NCBI GenBank assembly: GCA_964017155.1
Contig: OZ024865.1
Location: forward strand, 19,007,451-19,071,450
DNA length: 64,000 bases
Direction: 5' to 3'
From: Oasisia sp. SBJ-2009
Taxonomy: Eukaryota > Annelida > Polychaeta > Sabellida > Siboglinidae
The notes under the pieces are model-generated. The model saw only the letters and a list, made by a program, of their open reading frames with translations, was not told the origin of the DNA and did no database searches. Each line of letters begins with the position of its first letter. Position 1 is the stretch's first letter. The translations under genes were made by a program, and so were the position numbers. Below, piece by piece: positions 11,533-22,606 of the stretch.

Positions 11533-14500
11533 AACAATGAGATGTATTTTAATTTGAACAAGTATTTTTCAGGTACCTATGGAAGACACTTACATATACG
11601 ATCCACTTCTGATGTCGATAGAAATGAGTACACTTGAAGAACTCGGCTGTCAACAGATGGCACTGAATGAGGTCGCATATCTCGCTTATTTCGTTGATTT
11701 TTTTGTGACATGCATAACTGCCTTCTTACACAATTTCTGTGTAACTAAAAGTGGCAAATTTTACAGTAGACTTATGATATGTTACTAATTAAATTATTTA
11801 CATAAGTGGTTGATGTAGTTATATTTAGGATCAGAGATTTCAACAGCAATAATAAAACACTGGTGCAGAAGTGTGACTATTTACTAAAATCTTTTGTATA
11901 ATTTGTGTGTAATACAGTGGAATCCGTTTAACAGAATCGTGAATAACAACTTCAGTAATTTAATGTAATCAGAATGGTTGTAACAAATTCAGTCACATCT
12001 TGTTAAAACGAGCTGGTTCGTAGAATAAGTTATATGAAAAAAAATTGTACACCTGTAGTGCAAAATCCCATGTTTTTCTGGAAAGTATCAATGCTGTTTT
12101 TGTTTAAATTAATTTGCATAATGATCACATAATGGTAGTAGTAGTAGTAGTAGTAGTAGTAGTTGTAGTAGTTGTAGTAGTTGTAGTAATAGTATTGCCA
12201 GAAGTAGTAGTAGGTGGCGGTGGCGGTAGCGTTGTAGTTGTAGTTGTAGTTGTAGTTGTAGTTGTAGTTGTAGTTGTAGTTGTAGTTGTAGTTGTAGTTG
12301 TAGTTGTAGTTGTAGTTGTAGTTGTAGTTGTAGTTGTAGTTGTAGTAGTTGTAGTTGTAGTTGTAGTAGTTGTAGTTGTAGTAGTCATGATGCCTGTTAT
12401 GAAATAAAATTAGAAAAAGAAGCAGAATGTGAAGCTGTCTGGTGTAACATAGTTACAGGAAACTCAACATTAACTGTTGGGTTAGTTTATCGTAGTCCAA
12501 ACATAAGCATAGAAGATAATGAAAAAATGCACAACGCTATAAAAGAAGTGAGTAAACGGGACTGTATTATTATGGGGGATTTTAACCATGGGCATATAAA
12601 GTGGACATCTCTACAGAGTCCTGGGAGAGAGGATCAAGAGTTTTTAAATTTAGTACAAGATAGTTTCCTTTTTCAACATGTGTTAGAACCAACCAGGGAC
12701 AAGAACGTGTTGGACATAGTTTTGAGCTCACAGAAGGAATTTGTTGATAATGTCAATATATGTGAGCCACTGGGATGTAGTGATCATAACCAGATACATT
12801 TTATCATCAAAGTAAAAGGAGAACGGAACAGAAAAATACGGTACAGGAAAAATTTTCACAAAGGAAGATATAAGGACATGAGGGAATATTTAGCGAAGAT
12901 AGACTGGAATAACACACTGAAGAATAAGACAGCAACAGAATGCTTGAATATCTTAAAGAGGGAAATTGACTGCGTCGTTGACAAATTTGTCCCCTTGAAA
13001 AAACAAGGGAAAAGGTCAAAGAAGAAACACTTATCGAAGGAAGCCATTAGAAAAATCAAGTACAAGCAAATGATGTGGAAGACATATAGACATACTGGAA
13101 GTGAAGAAGACTATGCCATTTATAAAGAAGCACTTAATCAAGCTACAGCTGAAATTAGAAATTCGAAGAGAAGCTATGAACAAAAAATAGCTTTCAACAT
13201 AAAACATGACAGCAAGAGTTTTTATGCGTATGTTCGAAGTAAACAGAAAGTTCAAGATAAGGTCGGGCCACTAGAAGGTAGTGATGGAAACATAATAACG
13301 GAGGGATTCTTAATGGCAGAAAACCTAAATGAATACTTTAGTTCGGTGTTTACCAGGGAAGATATTAGTACATTACCAGTACTAGAGACTAAGTTCGAAG
13401 GGAGAGAGTGTGACTATTTAGGACAACTAACTGTAACCCCAAAAATGGTAGCTATGAAAATAAGAGATATGAAGGATAATAAATCACCAGGAGTGGATGG
13501 GATTCCTCCCAAATTACTACTGGAAATTGTAGAACAAATTAGCATACCACTTGCAACAGTGTTCAATTTGGCATTAGAGGAAGGAGTGGTTCCGGTAGAA
13601 TGGAAAGAAGCAAACATCATACCATTATTTAAAAAAGGATCAAGAAGCAAGTCAGAGAACTATAGACCAGTGAGTTTAACATCGGTGATTTGTAAACTAT
13701 TAGAAAGACTAATTAAAGATCACTTGGTTGATTTTCTTGTTAAAAATAAATTGATAAACACATCTCAACATGGGTTTTTAAAAGCGAGGTCATGCTTAAC
13801 AAATATGTTATGTTTTTTGGAAGATGTCACAAAGTGGGTAGATGAGGGATCACCAGTAGATATAATCTACTTGGATTTTAAAAAAGCCTTTGACAAAGTG
13901 CCACACCAAAGATTACTACTTAAACTAAAGGCCCATGGCATAGGAAATAGTATGATTAACTGGATAGAAAAATGGCTTATTGATAGAAGACAAAGAGTAG
14001 TAGTTGATGGGGAGGTTTCAAATTGGAAATCTGTTTTGAGTGGAGTACCGCAAGGATCAGTATTGGGACCTATTTTATTCTTAATATATATCAATGATTT
14101 GGATGATGACATAACAAGCAAGGTGTTGAAGTTTGCGGACGACACAAAAGTGTTTAGAAAAATAAAAAGCGATGCAGATAGACAGCATTTACAAGATGAT
14201 CTAAATAAGTTGATAGAATGGTCTGAGAAATGGCAAATGCTGTTTAACTTTGGAAAGTGTAAGTGCCTCCACACAGGACATGGGAATGAAAATGCACAAT
14301 ATACAATGGGTGGTACTGTACTAAATACTACTGTAAAGGAAAAGGACTTAGGTTTAACCATTAGTGCTGACATGAAGGTATCAGAGCAGTGTGGAATTGC
14401 AGCAGCGAAGGCAAACCAAATTCTTGGATTAATTAGGCGAAATATAGTATACAAAGAAAAAGAACTAATAATACCGCTTTATAAAACAATAGTTAGGCCT

Positions 14501-17500
14501 CATTTAGAATATTGTATACAAGCATGGAGGCCATATCGCAAGAAGGATATTGATATGCTAGAAAGAGTACAAAGGAGAGCAACAAAAATGATACCAAAAC
14601 TCAGGAATATTAGTTATGAAATGCGTCTAAAAGAATGTGGTCTAACAACACTAGAAACCAGAAGATTGAGAGGAGATCAGATTGAGGTTTTTAAAATATT
14701 GAATGGGTATGAAAATATTGACAGAAATATTTTTTTCACGGTCAAGGAAGAGAGAAGGACTAGAGGACATGGAGTTGCATTAGCAAAGAAGCAGTGTAGA
14801 CTAGATATTAGAAAATTTTCATTTTCCCAAAGAATAGTAAACGAATGGAACAAATTATCAGCTGATTGTGTAGGTGCTAGAAGTGTTAATATGTTTAAAA
14901 ATAAAATTGACATATACCTAAGACGGGCAGGGTATACTTAGATAGATAGGTTGGACTCTCGATAAGCCAAACGGCTTCCTTGTCCACCTGCCATCTAGAG
15001 TTGATTCTCTAGGTGGCAATCTTGTTAAATCTTGTTAAATCTTGTTATTGACTAATTCTCATGCATCCTCACACACCAGGGGGCACTGCTATTGATTTTG
15101 TCAGAACCAGATAGTAGTACCCATGGCTGGTCCATTTTCAAAACTCTGGATATAAACTCAACCATAGAAATTGCTCACTGGGTGTGTGGTCAGCCTCTGG
15201 TCATGTGGTATAATTTTGGGTGATTTCAGCCACGTGTTGCTCATGTTACATGCAATGTGTGGAATGTGGAAGCAAATATTTGAATACACAAAACTGTTCA
15301 GCTGCTTGTGCAAATGTGCGGACGGGTCATTATAACGGAATTCCCATCAGTTGTTTCTGTCTTCAAATTTTGGTTGAGATAGTTGCGCTGTTGTCACGGA
15401 TGACGCAGTCGTGATTGGCAAAGTCAGTAAACTAGTTTGACTTGGCTAAATACTGCACTTCTCATATGGGATCTACCAGGACGGGTTTGCATGATAGAGA
15501 GTCCAGGCTTGCAGCTGCGTCACAGTGTTCCTGTGTGTGTTTGTAGGAGGGTAAGCGGCGTGTGGCCGTGCCCACTGTCTTCTACATGCCCCACTGTGGC
15601 AAGGCGCTCTACAACAACCTACTGTGGGCCAACTGGCAGCCGGAACTACTTTCACTTCTCACCATTGTTGGCAACAGTTTCCAGCACATGCTTGACAGGT
15701 GTGAATTGGTAAAATTGTCCTACATTTGACACACGTAGATGAGGATGAGAGAAAACAGTGGAATCTTGTTAAAGGAATGTGCCAGCTTCTCTGCCAAGAA
15801 TTGGCTGAGCAGTAATTTGTAACGGGAAGTCTGCTGTCTAGAACGTGGGAAAGTTAAACATCAAAGGGTACTGCAGTTAAGTCTGCTTGGCCTGCATTCT
15901 TTCCTATAAGTGTTGTTTTGAAACTGGATGTTTTGTTTACAATTTAGATGGAATCTGTGAAATTGCAAACATTGTTCCGAGATTAATAAAGTAACTAAAC
16001 ACAAACTTGCAGGCAGTAAACCTTCAACATTGAAGTCATAAGAATGTAATGTTAAATGAAAAAAAATCTTAGAGCTGGCTCCCTCACTTTAGTCCTGTTG
16101 ACGTACCAAGTGAATACATTTTCATCTCCATCATTCGACTTAACACCCTCTATGGACCTAGTCCAGTATTTGGAAGAAAAATCTAGAAAATGTTGTCCCC
16201 ATTGTTTTTGTATGGATTAATTAGAGTTTTCCAGATTAAAAAAATCATGCACATGGAATATTACTGTATCAACAGTTTGATAATCTGATTGTTCCGGATA
16301 TTGGTGTTTTACTGTGTTCCATTTAAACTTGTAATTATGACTACCGGTACTGTTTTGTGTTTCACATCATAAACCCAATGTGTAACAGAGCATTCTTTTG
16401 TTTTTGTGTGTATTCCAGTTTCAGAATATTTTTTATAATCTAAGCTATATTGCCATGGTTGCTGTGATAATCACTGATATCATAAACTGTAACATTGTGA
16501 TGCAGTCACCCAGTTGAAATACCTGTACAGTTAGGTAGAATTCAGTCATTGTTGCCCAGTGATATATGTACAATTAGGTAGACTTCAGTCATTGGTGCCC
16601 AGTGATATATGTACAATTAGGTAGAATTCAGTCATTGTTATCTAATGATTGGACTGATAAGAATTCTCAACGAACAGTTACTCCATTAAGAAGAAATGGG
16701 CCACCCCAAAACTTGTCAGCCACATTAATGCCTGTCGTACTGTTTGTAGTACCCCTCGGCGAACACTTGCATCAGAAGCTGCCTACGTCTTGGAGGTATC
16801 CTTTCTGCTGTGTGAAATACAGACTTTATTGACATAATCCGCAGATTTGCTGTTTTAAAAATTACGTCTAGATATTCACATTTCTTTTCCAGACTCATGG
16901 CTTCTGGAGATGAGTCATCCAGACAAGTAAAGGACAGTTTACAGATAGATTCAAAATAAACACAACTGTTGACAACTGGAATATACATTGTTTGTAGACT
17001 TATCAACCCTTTTGTATTGGTGCACATCTAAGCTTGGTTTCCAAGGATTTATGCACGACAGAAGTTCCCATATTATCATTCATCTGTTTTGAACGCACAT
17101 TATGCTGATAATTCTTCTAAACCTGTATTATTGTTTGTTCGTTTAGATCCAAATCCTAATTTATGTTTACAAACCTTGTTCCTCTCCATCCATTGTGATT
17201 CTGATCAAACATGATTTAAATTAAATAAGTCGATATAAAAAGAAGAAGTAAGTTCTTACAAAACGCAATATCCAATCCTCAGGATTGCTCAAAGCACTTT
17301 ACACTTTACTTCCCTGACAGACCTGTTCAATCAGACTCCATTTCAACTTCTCTGGGAAGCATCCAGCCATATGCTACACTTAATGCGCGAAGGCTGCTTG
17401 TACACATATCCATCACTGTCTATAGCCAGATGAACTGGAGCAATGTAGAGTGAAAAAACTTGCCCAAGGTTTTAACACCGCAGCACAGGATTTGAACCCG

Positions 17501-18068
17501 GGTCCTCTTAGTCGAGGGTCCGAAGTTCTACCCCTGAGCCACTGCACTCTGTAGTGCCATTCATCAGACTGATTTTAATCTATTATGATAGAGACAAGTC
17601 AGTTACTGCTTATTTGTTATTAAGACTTCTAACAGCACCATTAATGTAGTGAAATGCTGCTATTGTCAAGTTTCTAATTGATACTGTGAAGGTTATGAAT
17701 TGATAACTTTTAAGATTTATGTTTTGTGTTACACATGAGTTACAATGTGAAAGATTGGTTACCAAAAGAAGGTAGACACACCAGAGAAGTTAGTACACTT
17801 TGGGGGATTATTAAAGGTTATTGTATTGTATTTTATTCAGTTTATAGCACAATTATTTCCTGTTTATTTACTTCTTAACTTTGCTACTCAGATAGCGCCG
17901 TACTCAACGGAATACCGGTTAACAAACACGTTCAAGCAAGGCGACATATTCAACAACACGTCCGTGCACGTGTTTACCCACAATGCACTGGCAACTGCGC
18001 CATCGGAACTGTGGACACATTCTGCAGAACCGTCGTATGACGATAATGTCGAAATCATCCGCAATTAA
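8063..18068 (+). CDS. SRRD: SRR1-like domain protein (SRRD), 7 coding exons, 333 aa
   Basis: Coding exons: 8063-8223, 9171-9211, 9933-10016, 10835-11112, 11573-11671, 15547-15708, 17892-18068 (stop TAA). Phases join without a break and sum to 1002 nt, close to the vertebrate SRRD length. The start ATG at 8063 opens MAADNDSGFVVVRGRK, a basic N-terminus usual in the family. The SRR1 domain is spread over exons 4-7: CYGIGNFATS (about 161-170) then ARYQLALF; YIYDPLLM in exon 5; VPTVFYMPHCGKALYNNLLW and VGNSFQ in exon 6; DIFNNTSVHVF and the C-terminal EIIRN in exon 7. These blocks match the order in animal SRRD and plant SRR1 proteins. SRR1 proteins are linked to circadian and haem-related regulation; the biochemical activity is not well defined. 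Residues 96-155 (Ser/Thr/His-rich) look like a species-specific insert. Intron 4 acceptor (ACAAG) and intron 5 donor (GTCGCA) are weak and were chosen by phase. Confidence 0.92.
9213..9518. mobile_element. Solo LTR with 4-bp target-site duplication, in SRRD intron 2
   Basis: The LTR body is 9217-9514: it begins TGTAACC and ends GCTTACA (TG..CA with 5-bp TGTAA/TTACA inverted ends). It is flanked by TAAG at 9213-9216 and 9515-9518. An AATAAA is at 9469-9474. No internal retroelement region is present, so this is a solo LTR or a short LTR-like element. It starts five nt after the exon 2 border. Confidence 0.72.
10270..10460. repeat. (CA)n array joined to a GGACGGGTAAAAA-type element
   Basis: A CA-rich array (10294-10376) is followed by GGACGGGTAAAAACCG, GGACAGGTAG, GGACGGGTAAAAAATC and GAAGGAGCAAAA. 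The same order occurs in reverse complement at 55105-55200. Confidence 0.7.
10650..10736. repeat. (CA)n/(CGCACACA)n microsatellite
   Basis: CACACACG units in SRRD intron 3. Confidence 0.95.
11404..11545. repeat. TA array inside a perfect inverted repeat
   Basis: ATCTCATTGTTTGATATATA (11460-11479) and its complement TATATATCAAACAATGAGAT (11524-11543) flank a TA run in SRRD intron 4, so the whole block can fold into one long hairpin. Confidence 0.9.
11915..12070. mobile_element. Possible Tigger/pogo-like MITE remnant
   Basis: CAGTGGAATCCGTTTAACAG resembles the usual Tigger/pogo terminal sequence, and GTTAAAACGAGCTGG follows at about 12002. Boundaries uncertain. Confidence 0.3.
12134..12388. 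repeat. (GTA)n/(GTTGTA)n microsatellite abutting the CR1-like element
   Basis: Trinucleotide GTA and hexanucleotide GTTGTA units, open in several frames (poly-Val or poly-Thr). It ends where the LINE coding sequence begins. Confidence 0.97.
12390..15055 (+). mobile_element. CR1/Jockey-like LINE, 5'-truncated, in SRRD intron 5
   Basis: The recognisable coding sequence starts in the endonuclease domain at about 12401. The 3'UTR after 14941 contains CCACCTGCCATCTAGAGTTG and ends in about three AATCTTGTTA units (15020-15050), a terminal microsatellite typical of the CR1 group. The same tail occurs at 27855-27940 and 50145-50225. The element has the same orientation as SRRD. Confidence 0.9.
12401..14941 (+). 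CDS. CR1/Jockey-like ORF2: partial endonuclease plus intact reverse transcriptase
   Basis: The open frame continues upstream of the first ATG (12527) to about 12401 with endonuclease sequence AVWCNIVTGN and TVGLVYRSPN, then IIMGDFNHGHIKW and the catalytic GCSDHNQIHF. The RT follows: KSPGVDGIPPKLL, YRPVSLTSVICKLLERLI, QHGFLKARSCLTN, IYLDFKKAFDKVPH, GVPQGSVLGPILFLIYINDL and the catalytic FADDTKVF, then the C-terminal RPHLEYCIQAWRPYRKKD and LERVQRRATKMIPKL. No stop or frameshift interrupts about 845 codons. The N-terminal part of the endonuclease and any ORF1 are missing, so it is dead-on-arrival but young. Confidence 0.92.
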   Translation, partial: EIKLEKEAECEAVWCNIVTGNSTLTVGLVYRSPNISIEDNEKMHNAIKEVSKRDCIIMGDFNHGHIKWTSLQSPGREDQEFLNLVQDSFLFQHVLEPTRDKNVLDIVLSSQKEFVDNVNICEPLGCSDHNQIHFIIKVKGERNRKIRYRKNFHKGRYKDMREYLAKIDWNNTLKNKTATECLNILKREIDCVVDKFVPLKKQGKRSKKKHLSKEAIRKIKYKQMMWKTYRHTGSEEDYAIYKEALNQATAEIRNSKRSYEQKIAFNIKHDSKSFYAYVRSKQKVQDKVGPLEGSDGNIITEGFLMAENLNEYFSSVFTREDISTLPVLETKFEGRECDYLGQLTVTPKMVAMKIRDMKDNKSPGVDGIPPKLLLEIVEQISIPLATVFNLALEEGVVPVEWKEANIIPLFKKGSRSKSENYRPVSLTSVICKLLERLIKDHLVDFLVKNKLINTSQHGFLKARSCLTNMLCFLEDVTKWVDEGSPVDIIYLDFKKAFDKVPHQRLLLKLKAHGIGNSMINWIEKWLIDRRQRVVVDGEVSNWKSVLSGVPQGSVLGPILFLIYINDLDDDITSKVLKFADDTKVFRKIKSDADRQHLQDDLNKLIEWSEKWQMLFNFGKCKCLHTGHGNENAQYTMGGTVLNTTVKEKDLGLTISADMKVSEQCGIAAAKANQILGLIRRNIVYKEKELIIPLYKTIVRPHLEYCIQAWRPYRKKDIDMLERVQRRATKMIPKLRNISYEMRLKECGLTTLETRRLRGDQIEVFKILNGYENIDRNIFFTVKEERRTRGHGVALAKKQCRLDIRKFSFSQRIVNEWNKLSADCVGARSVNMFKNKIDIYLRRAGYT
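15816..16060 (+). repeat. Dispersed repeat shared with PHKG intron 8
   Basis: Matches 27338-27590 in order: AGTCTG(C/T)TGTCT, TTTTGAAACTGGATGTTTTG, AAAGTAACTAAACACAA, GCAGGCAGTAAA. Probably two copies of a non-autonomous DNA element. Confidence 0.7.
17268..17550 (-). mobile_element. tRNA-derived SINE, copy B
   Basis: Minus-strand head AGAGTGCAGTGGCTCAGGGG, B box GGTTCAAATCC, body GTGGATATGTGTACAAGCAG and 3' part AAAGTGCTTTGAGCAATCCT. This is among the most complete of the four copies. Confidence 0.87.
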
Positions 18069-18257
18069 TTGGTGTTCAGGCAGTCAATCCAATATCAAAA
18101 TGTGTAGAAATTACCTCTGCTATTAATCATCAACACAAGTCGTCTACATAAGTACATATTTGTCTAACACATTCGAACGTAGCTTTTGCACCAATAACTT
18201 CTATTGGGATGATTAGCTGTCCAGTCTTGTATCACAGCAGCAACAATTGGCCGCCTA

Positions 18258-19019
18258 GTCACAACATCACAACAACGACAAGAACCCTAGTCACAACAAC
18301 TACAAGAACCCTAGACACAACAACTACAAGAACCCTAGTCACAAGAACCCTAGACACAACAACTACAAGAACCCTAGTCACAACAACTACAAAAACCCTA
18401 GTCACAACAACTACAAGAACCCTAGTCACAACAACTACTAGAACCCTAGTCACAACAACTACAAGAACCCTAGTCACAACAACTACAAGAACCCTAGTCA
18501 CAACAACTACAAGAACCCTAGTCACAACAACTACTAGAACCCTAGTCACAACAACTACAAGAACCCTAGTCACAACAACTACAAGAACCCTAGTCACAAC
18601 TACAAGAACCCTAGTCACAACAACTACAAGAACCCTAGTCACAACAACTACATGAACCCTAGTCACAACAACTACAAGAACCCTAGTCACAACAACTACA
18701 AGAACCCTAGTCACAACAACTACAAGAACCCTAGTCACAACAACTACAAGAACCCTAGTCACAACAACTACAAGAACCCTAGTCACAACAACTACAAGAA
18801 CCCTAGTCACAACAACTACAAGAACCCTAGTCACAACAACTACAAGAACCCTAGTCACAACAACTACAAGAACCCTAGTCACAACAACTACAAGAACCCT
18901 AGTCACAACAACTACAAGAACCCTAGTCACAACAACTACAAGAACCCTAGTCACAACAACTACAAGAACCCTAGTCACAACAACTACAAGAACCCTAGTC
19001 ACAACAACTACAAGAACAC
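18258..19019. repeat. 24-bp minisatellite, ~31 copies, after the SRRD stop codon
   Basis: The unit contains CTAGTCACAACAACTACAAG plus AACC. It lies 190 nt past the SRRD stop and before an AATAAA at 19038-19043, so it may be transcribed in the 3'UTR. The unit has no stop in several frames, producing long spurious ORFs on both strands. Confidence 0.97.
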
Positions 19020-19037
19020 ATGTCAGCTTCTGTCAGA

Positions 19038-19043
19038 AATAAA
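19038..19043 (+). promoter_or_regulatory. Candidate poly(A) signal for SRRD
   Basis: First clear AATAAA downstream of the SRRD stop on +. If used, the whole 24-bp array is in the 3'UTR. Confidence 0.3.
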
Positions 19044-19254
19044 TGAGGGAAATGGTCCACTATTTGTTGTTGTTCATCTTTTGTTGGTCGTCTAAAGAAT
19101 GTATACAGCACTGGTCATGCTTGAGCTCATTTGGATTCTATGGTAGACAATGCATGGCATTTAGTTGTTTATCTTCAAGATGGTGGATCACCATGACGAC
19201 CGCATATATAAAATAACAGCAACCTTTTACCACTAATGGTTCCTATACACAGTT

Positions 19255-20117
19255 TTGTGTGACTTGGGTGTGCAGTTCTTTTAATGTTCAATCATGTACA
19301 TGTATTGTGTGGACTGAACACTGGACTGACAAACCGACTCCAACGAGCACAAAACTCGGCTGCTCGCGTTATCAACCGTGTCAGACGGCGAGATCACATC
19401 ACACCGATTCTGCGATCGTTGCATTGGCTGCCGATCAAGATGAGAATAACGTTCAAGATCTGTACTTGCATGTATAAGATCCTGCATGGCTTGGCCCCGG
19501 ACTACCTCAATTGTGCGATAGCTCGCCACGCGCCTACTCGTGCATTGCGATCAGCGAGTGACGTAACATTGCTCGCAGTGACGGTGCCGAGGAGAACAGT
19601 TGGAAAGTGCAGCTTTGCAGTGGCAGGTCCAACCATGTGGAACAGCTTGCCTAAGAGTGTGAGAACAATTGAGACATTGGCAGCTTTCAGAAAACATCTA
19701 AAAACTCACTTATTTCGTTTACACTACCTGCCTTGATGACACTGATTTGTATTTTGTATCGGTTTGGAATTGTATTTTTACACACTAATTTATTGTTTTA
19801 TAATTATTTATCTTAGCTTATTTATTTTTACTTACTTATTGCTCTTATATTACTTATTTATTTAAATTAGATTAATAATTTGATCTTACCTTATGTATTT
19901 AATTAGTCTATATTTTAGATTTGGTCAACACGTCAGTAATGCGTTTTTATTGATCTTAACTTATTTATCTTAGCTTATTTATTGTTATCTTACCTTATGT
20001 ATTTAGTTAATTTATATTTTAGATTTAGTGAACACATCGTATTAATGTGAAGCGCTTTGATTGATATTTAGTCAGCTAAAAAACGCTATATTAAGCAACG
20101 GAATTATTATTATTAAT
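19255..20117 (+). mobile_element. 5'-truncated LINE: RT C-terminus and (ATT)n tail
   Basis: Frame 19284-19736 encodes LTNRLQRAQNSAARVI, HITPILRSLHWLPIKMRI, YKILHGLAPDYL, VAGPTMWNSLPKSVRT and FRKHLKTHLF, the typical C-terminus of L2/CR1-like RTs. The 3'UTR ends AAGCGCTTTGATTG ... ACGCTATATTAAG ... (ATT)n at about 20100-20115. The frame is intact but only the last ~145 residues remain. Confidence 0.9.
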
Positions 20118-22394
20118 AAAAAAAATGATTCCTGCTCAGTGCGCTGTAGTTACATCGCAGTAATGTAATGATATATGTCAGTATTTGCCTTTGACAAGGC
20201 TTTCACAGTGCTTATATTTCTTCAATTTTATATCAAGTGTTTTGGTAGCACTTAATGCAGTGCTCATTTTCATTTTAAATTGAGGCATTGGTTCTGTAAA
20301 TCTGTAGCTAGAACCTTTGGGTAAGCCGGAATCAAATTGTCTTTGTACCATTTATTAGCTTGCACAATTTACTTCTCTCAGGTAGATAAATTAGTATATT
20401 ATGATTATGGATGTCATCGTTGAGGTGGTGGTCATCGAATGAAAACATTGTCAAATACACCTGAAAGCCTGAAGGATTGTTACCTTGCCATAAACAAACT
20501 TAGTTTCAGTTACCTCAACTCGACTGCTGTTTTCATACTTACACTCCAAGGCAATGTTTGGTGTTATTGATCTGTCCTTTGTGAACAATATGTTACTGGG
20601 ACAACCTACAATGCACCCACAGGAGAGATCTGGTCTTGATTAACCAGTCTCCATGAGGTGGCAGCACCTTTTAGCCTCTCAACTCCACCTGGTAGATTTA
20701 TGGTTTGCTGATGTTACCACCAGGGTGGCCTTAGCCCAGAATAGGATAGAGAGTCGAGACGCTGATTAGGTCTCAGGCCAACTATGAAATAAAAACTAAA
20801 ATAAGGATACACTTTTATAAGATAATGCTATACTAGCAAAAGTATATTATCACAAAATAAACAGAAATACACATTTGCAGTTGTTTATGAAGCAAGAATT
20901 ATGACAGGTTTACTCAGGCTTTGTGAGGTGACAGCACTGTTTAGCGGATAACATTCAATAGCTGGCAGTGATGAGACTTCTCAGTGGACTCTTTCAACTG
21001 AGCAAGAGTTGGTCAAGCGAGACAACAGGAGATCTTCAGTCTTGATTTTGTATATGTATATGACATTTTGACCATGAACCTATTACACTCTTGCCCTTCA
21101 ACTTTGTGTCACATGTCACAGAAAATGTGTAACAAAAGTCTCAATTTCTATCTTTTTTCAGGACGACCTATTTCCAGCCACAGCCTTCATTAATGATGCA
21201 AGTTCCCCACTAAATAAACGGTCTAGTTATTTGGAATCGAGATGACGCTTTGCATGTACACCAACGACATTATTATCACAATCAATGTCCTTTGCAAAGT
21301 CCTTTTCTTAACTACACACTTTCTGAAAAAGCAATTGTCTAAAAGCTTGTGTGTTTATTAGTTCACCTGTAGAGTTCCAAGAGATATTTACAGGCTAGAT
21401 AATCTGTGTAATTATTAACTTCTAACAGCAGTTGAAATGCACAAATCTATATATTCCGCATGCATTTCAAAATTAATTTGTATAATTAGGCAATTTTTAT
21501 TGCGTATTGTTTTAATGACAATACAGAATTATTCATACACATTAATGAAGATGATTACATTTTTTGATTGGCTCAATAAATCAAAGAAGCTTTAAATGTG
21601 TGAAACAATATTTAATAATTGGTCACATAATTGACTTTAACACAATATTTGCTCCTGTCTTACACGACCTTAAAAACACCTTTTAATCAAAGAGAACTTT
21701 AACACAACTTCTTGATATAAGCATGTTCAATATTATTAGAGTGGTTAGCAAATCAATGCTAAACATAGTTCATAGTCTCGCATTCCTCCTCAATACAACA
21801 TCATTCCAACAAAAACACAACAACCGCATCATGCCATTTGTATAATGCAACCTCATTAACAGTACAGTGTTGTAATTAATACTTTGGACATTAAAAACAT
21901 GACTAATATTTAGAAATAACTCGCTATACATCAACTTTTAATGACAGGCCTTTCACTTTTTTGTCCTGTGTTTATAAAACTCTGGCCTTCCTTTGGGCTA
22001 ACTGCTCTGGAATTTTTATAATTAAAACCAAAAACAACTGATACCTTTCGTATCCAAACAAAACGGTTAACTATCCTGTCAACTTTATCAAACTGGCACG
22101 TACTTCAACAACATAATACGTTATGTGCAGAGATAACCTCGTATAGCTCATGTTCAACCATATAACATGTCGATTGCCTATAAACAAATATAAAAGTTTA
22201 ATAAATAATATTAGTTTTAAAACATCATCACACCAGCAAAAGCCCAACAGTAAAAGGCACAGGAAAGATGAATGTGTGTCAGCAGTATTACAAACTAATC
22301 GGCAGAATTTTAGCAGAATTAAGAGGAACTGACAAAAATCTAAATTATGACATACAAATGGTAACATCAAAATAATCTGGAAATGTGTTTTGTT
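20118..22394. other. Unassigned stretch between the LINE tail and the PHKG 3' end
   Basis: Ordinary AT-rich sequence with a slightly GC-rich part at 20570-20790. No exon-like reading frame recognised. Confidence 0.45.
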
Positions 22395-22400
22395 TTTATT
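22395..22400 (-). promoter_or_regulatory. Candidate PHKG poly(A) signal
   Basis: AATAAA on the minus strand, about 207 nt after the PHKG stop. Confidence 0.4.
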
Positions 22401-22606
22401 TAACTTGTTATATATAGTTGTTCTAATTCGACCAATGTCGATGGATGTGACAGACATATGAGTGTATGTGACTTTCACGTATATATCGCTCACTACAACA
22501 AAGTTCAACCCTAAGTGTACAACAGTACATGTTGTCAGTGTGCGTTGACAGTGTCCCAGAAATACATCCCCACAGGTGGCGCCACTGCAGCCCAGTCGCC
22601 GTGCCA

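Larger units (their letters stand above)
15709..17891 (+). other. SRRD intron 6: mixed repeats
   Basis: Holds a Tigger-like remnant starting CAGTGGAATCTTGTTAAAGG (15757), a dispersed repeat (15816-16060, related to 27338-27590), three copies of a ~49-bp unit (16524-16650, GTTAGGTAGAATTCAGTCAT), a short coding-like remnant 16691-16795, a LINE tail (about 16985-17095) and SINE copy B. Confidence 0.6.

Noticed and set aside
12114..12407. Poly-Val or poly-Thr ORFs
   Set aside because: GTA/GTTGTA microsatellite.
13867..14454. 195-codon ORF antisense to the CR1-like RT, and other antisense frames
   Set aside because: Shadow of the RT frame; no domain of its own.
16691..16795. Possible exon encoding WATPKLVSHINACRTVCSTP
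   Set aside because: Open for only about 35 codons, without splice signals compatible with SRRD phases, and SRRD is complete without it; probably a repeat remnant.
18270..19019. Interstitial telomere repeat (AACCCTAG)
   Set aside because: The CCCTA word occurs once per 24-bp unit and not as consecutive TTAGGG hexamers.
18209..19095. NPSHNNYK and TRTLVTT repeat proteins
   Set aside because: 24-bp minisatellite open in several frames; no start context, no non-repeat domain.
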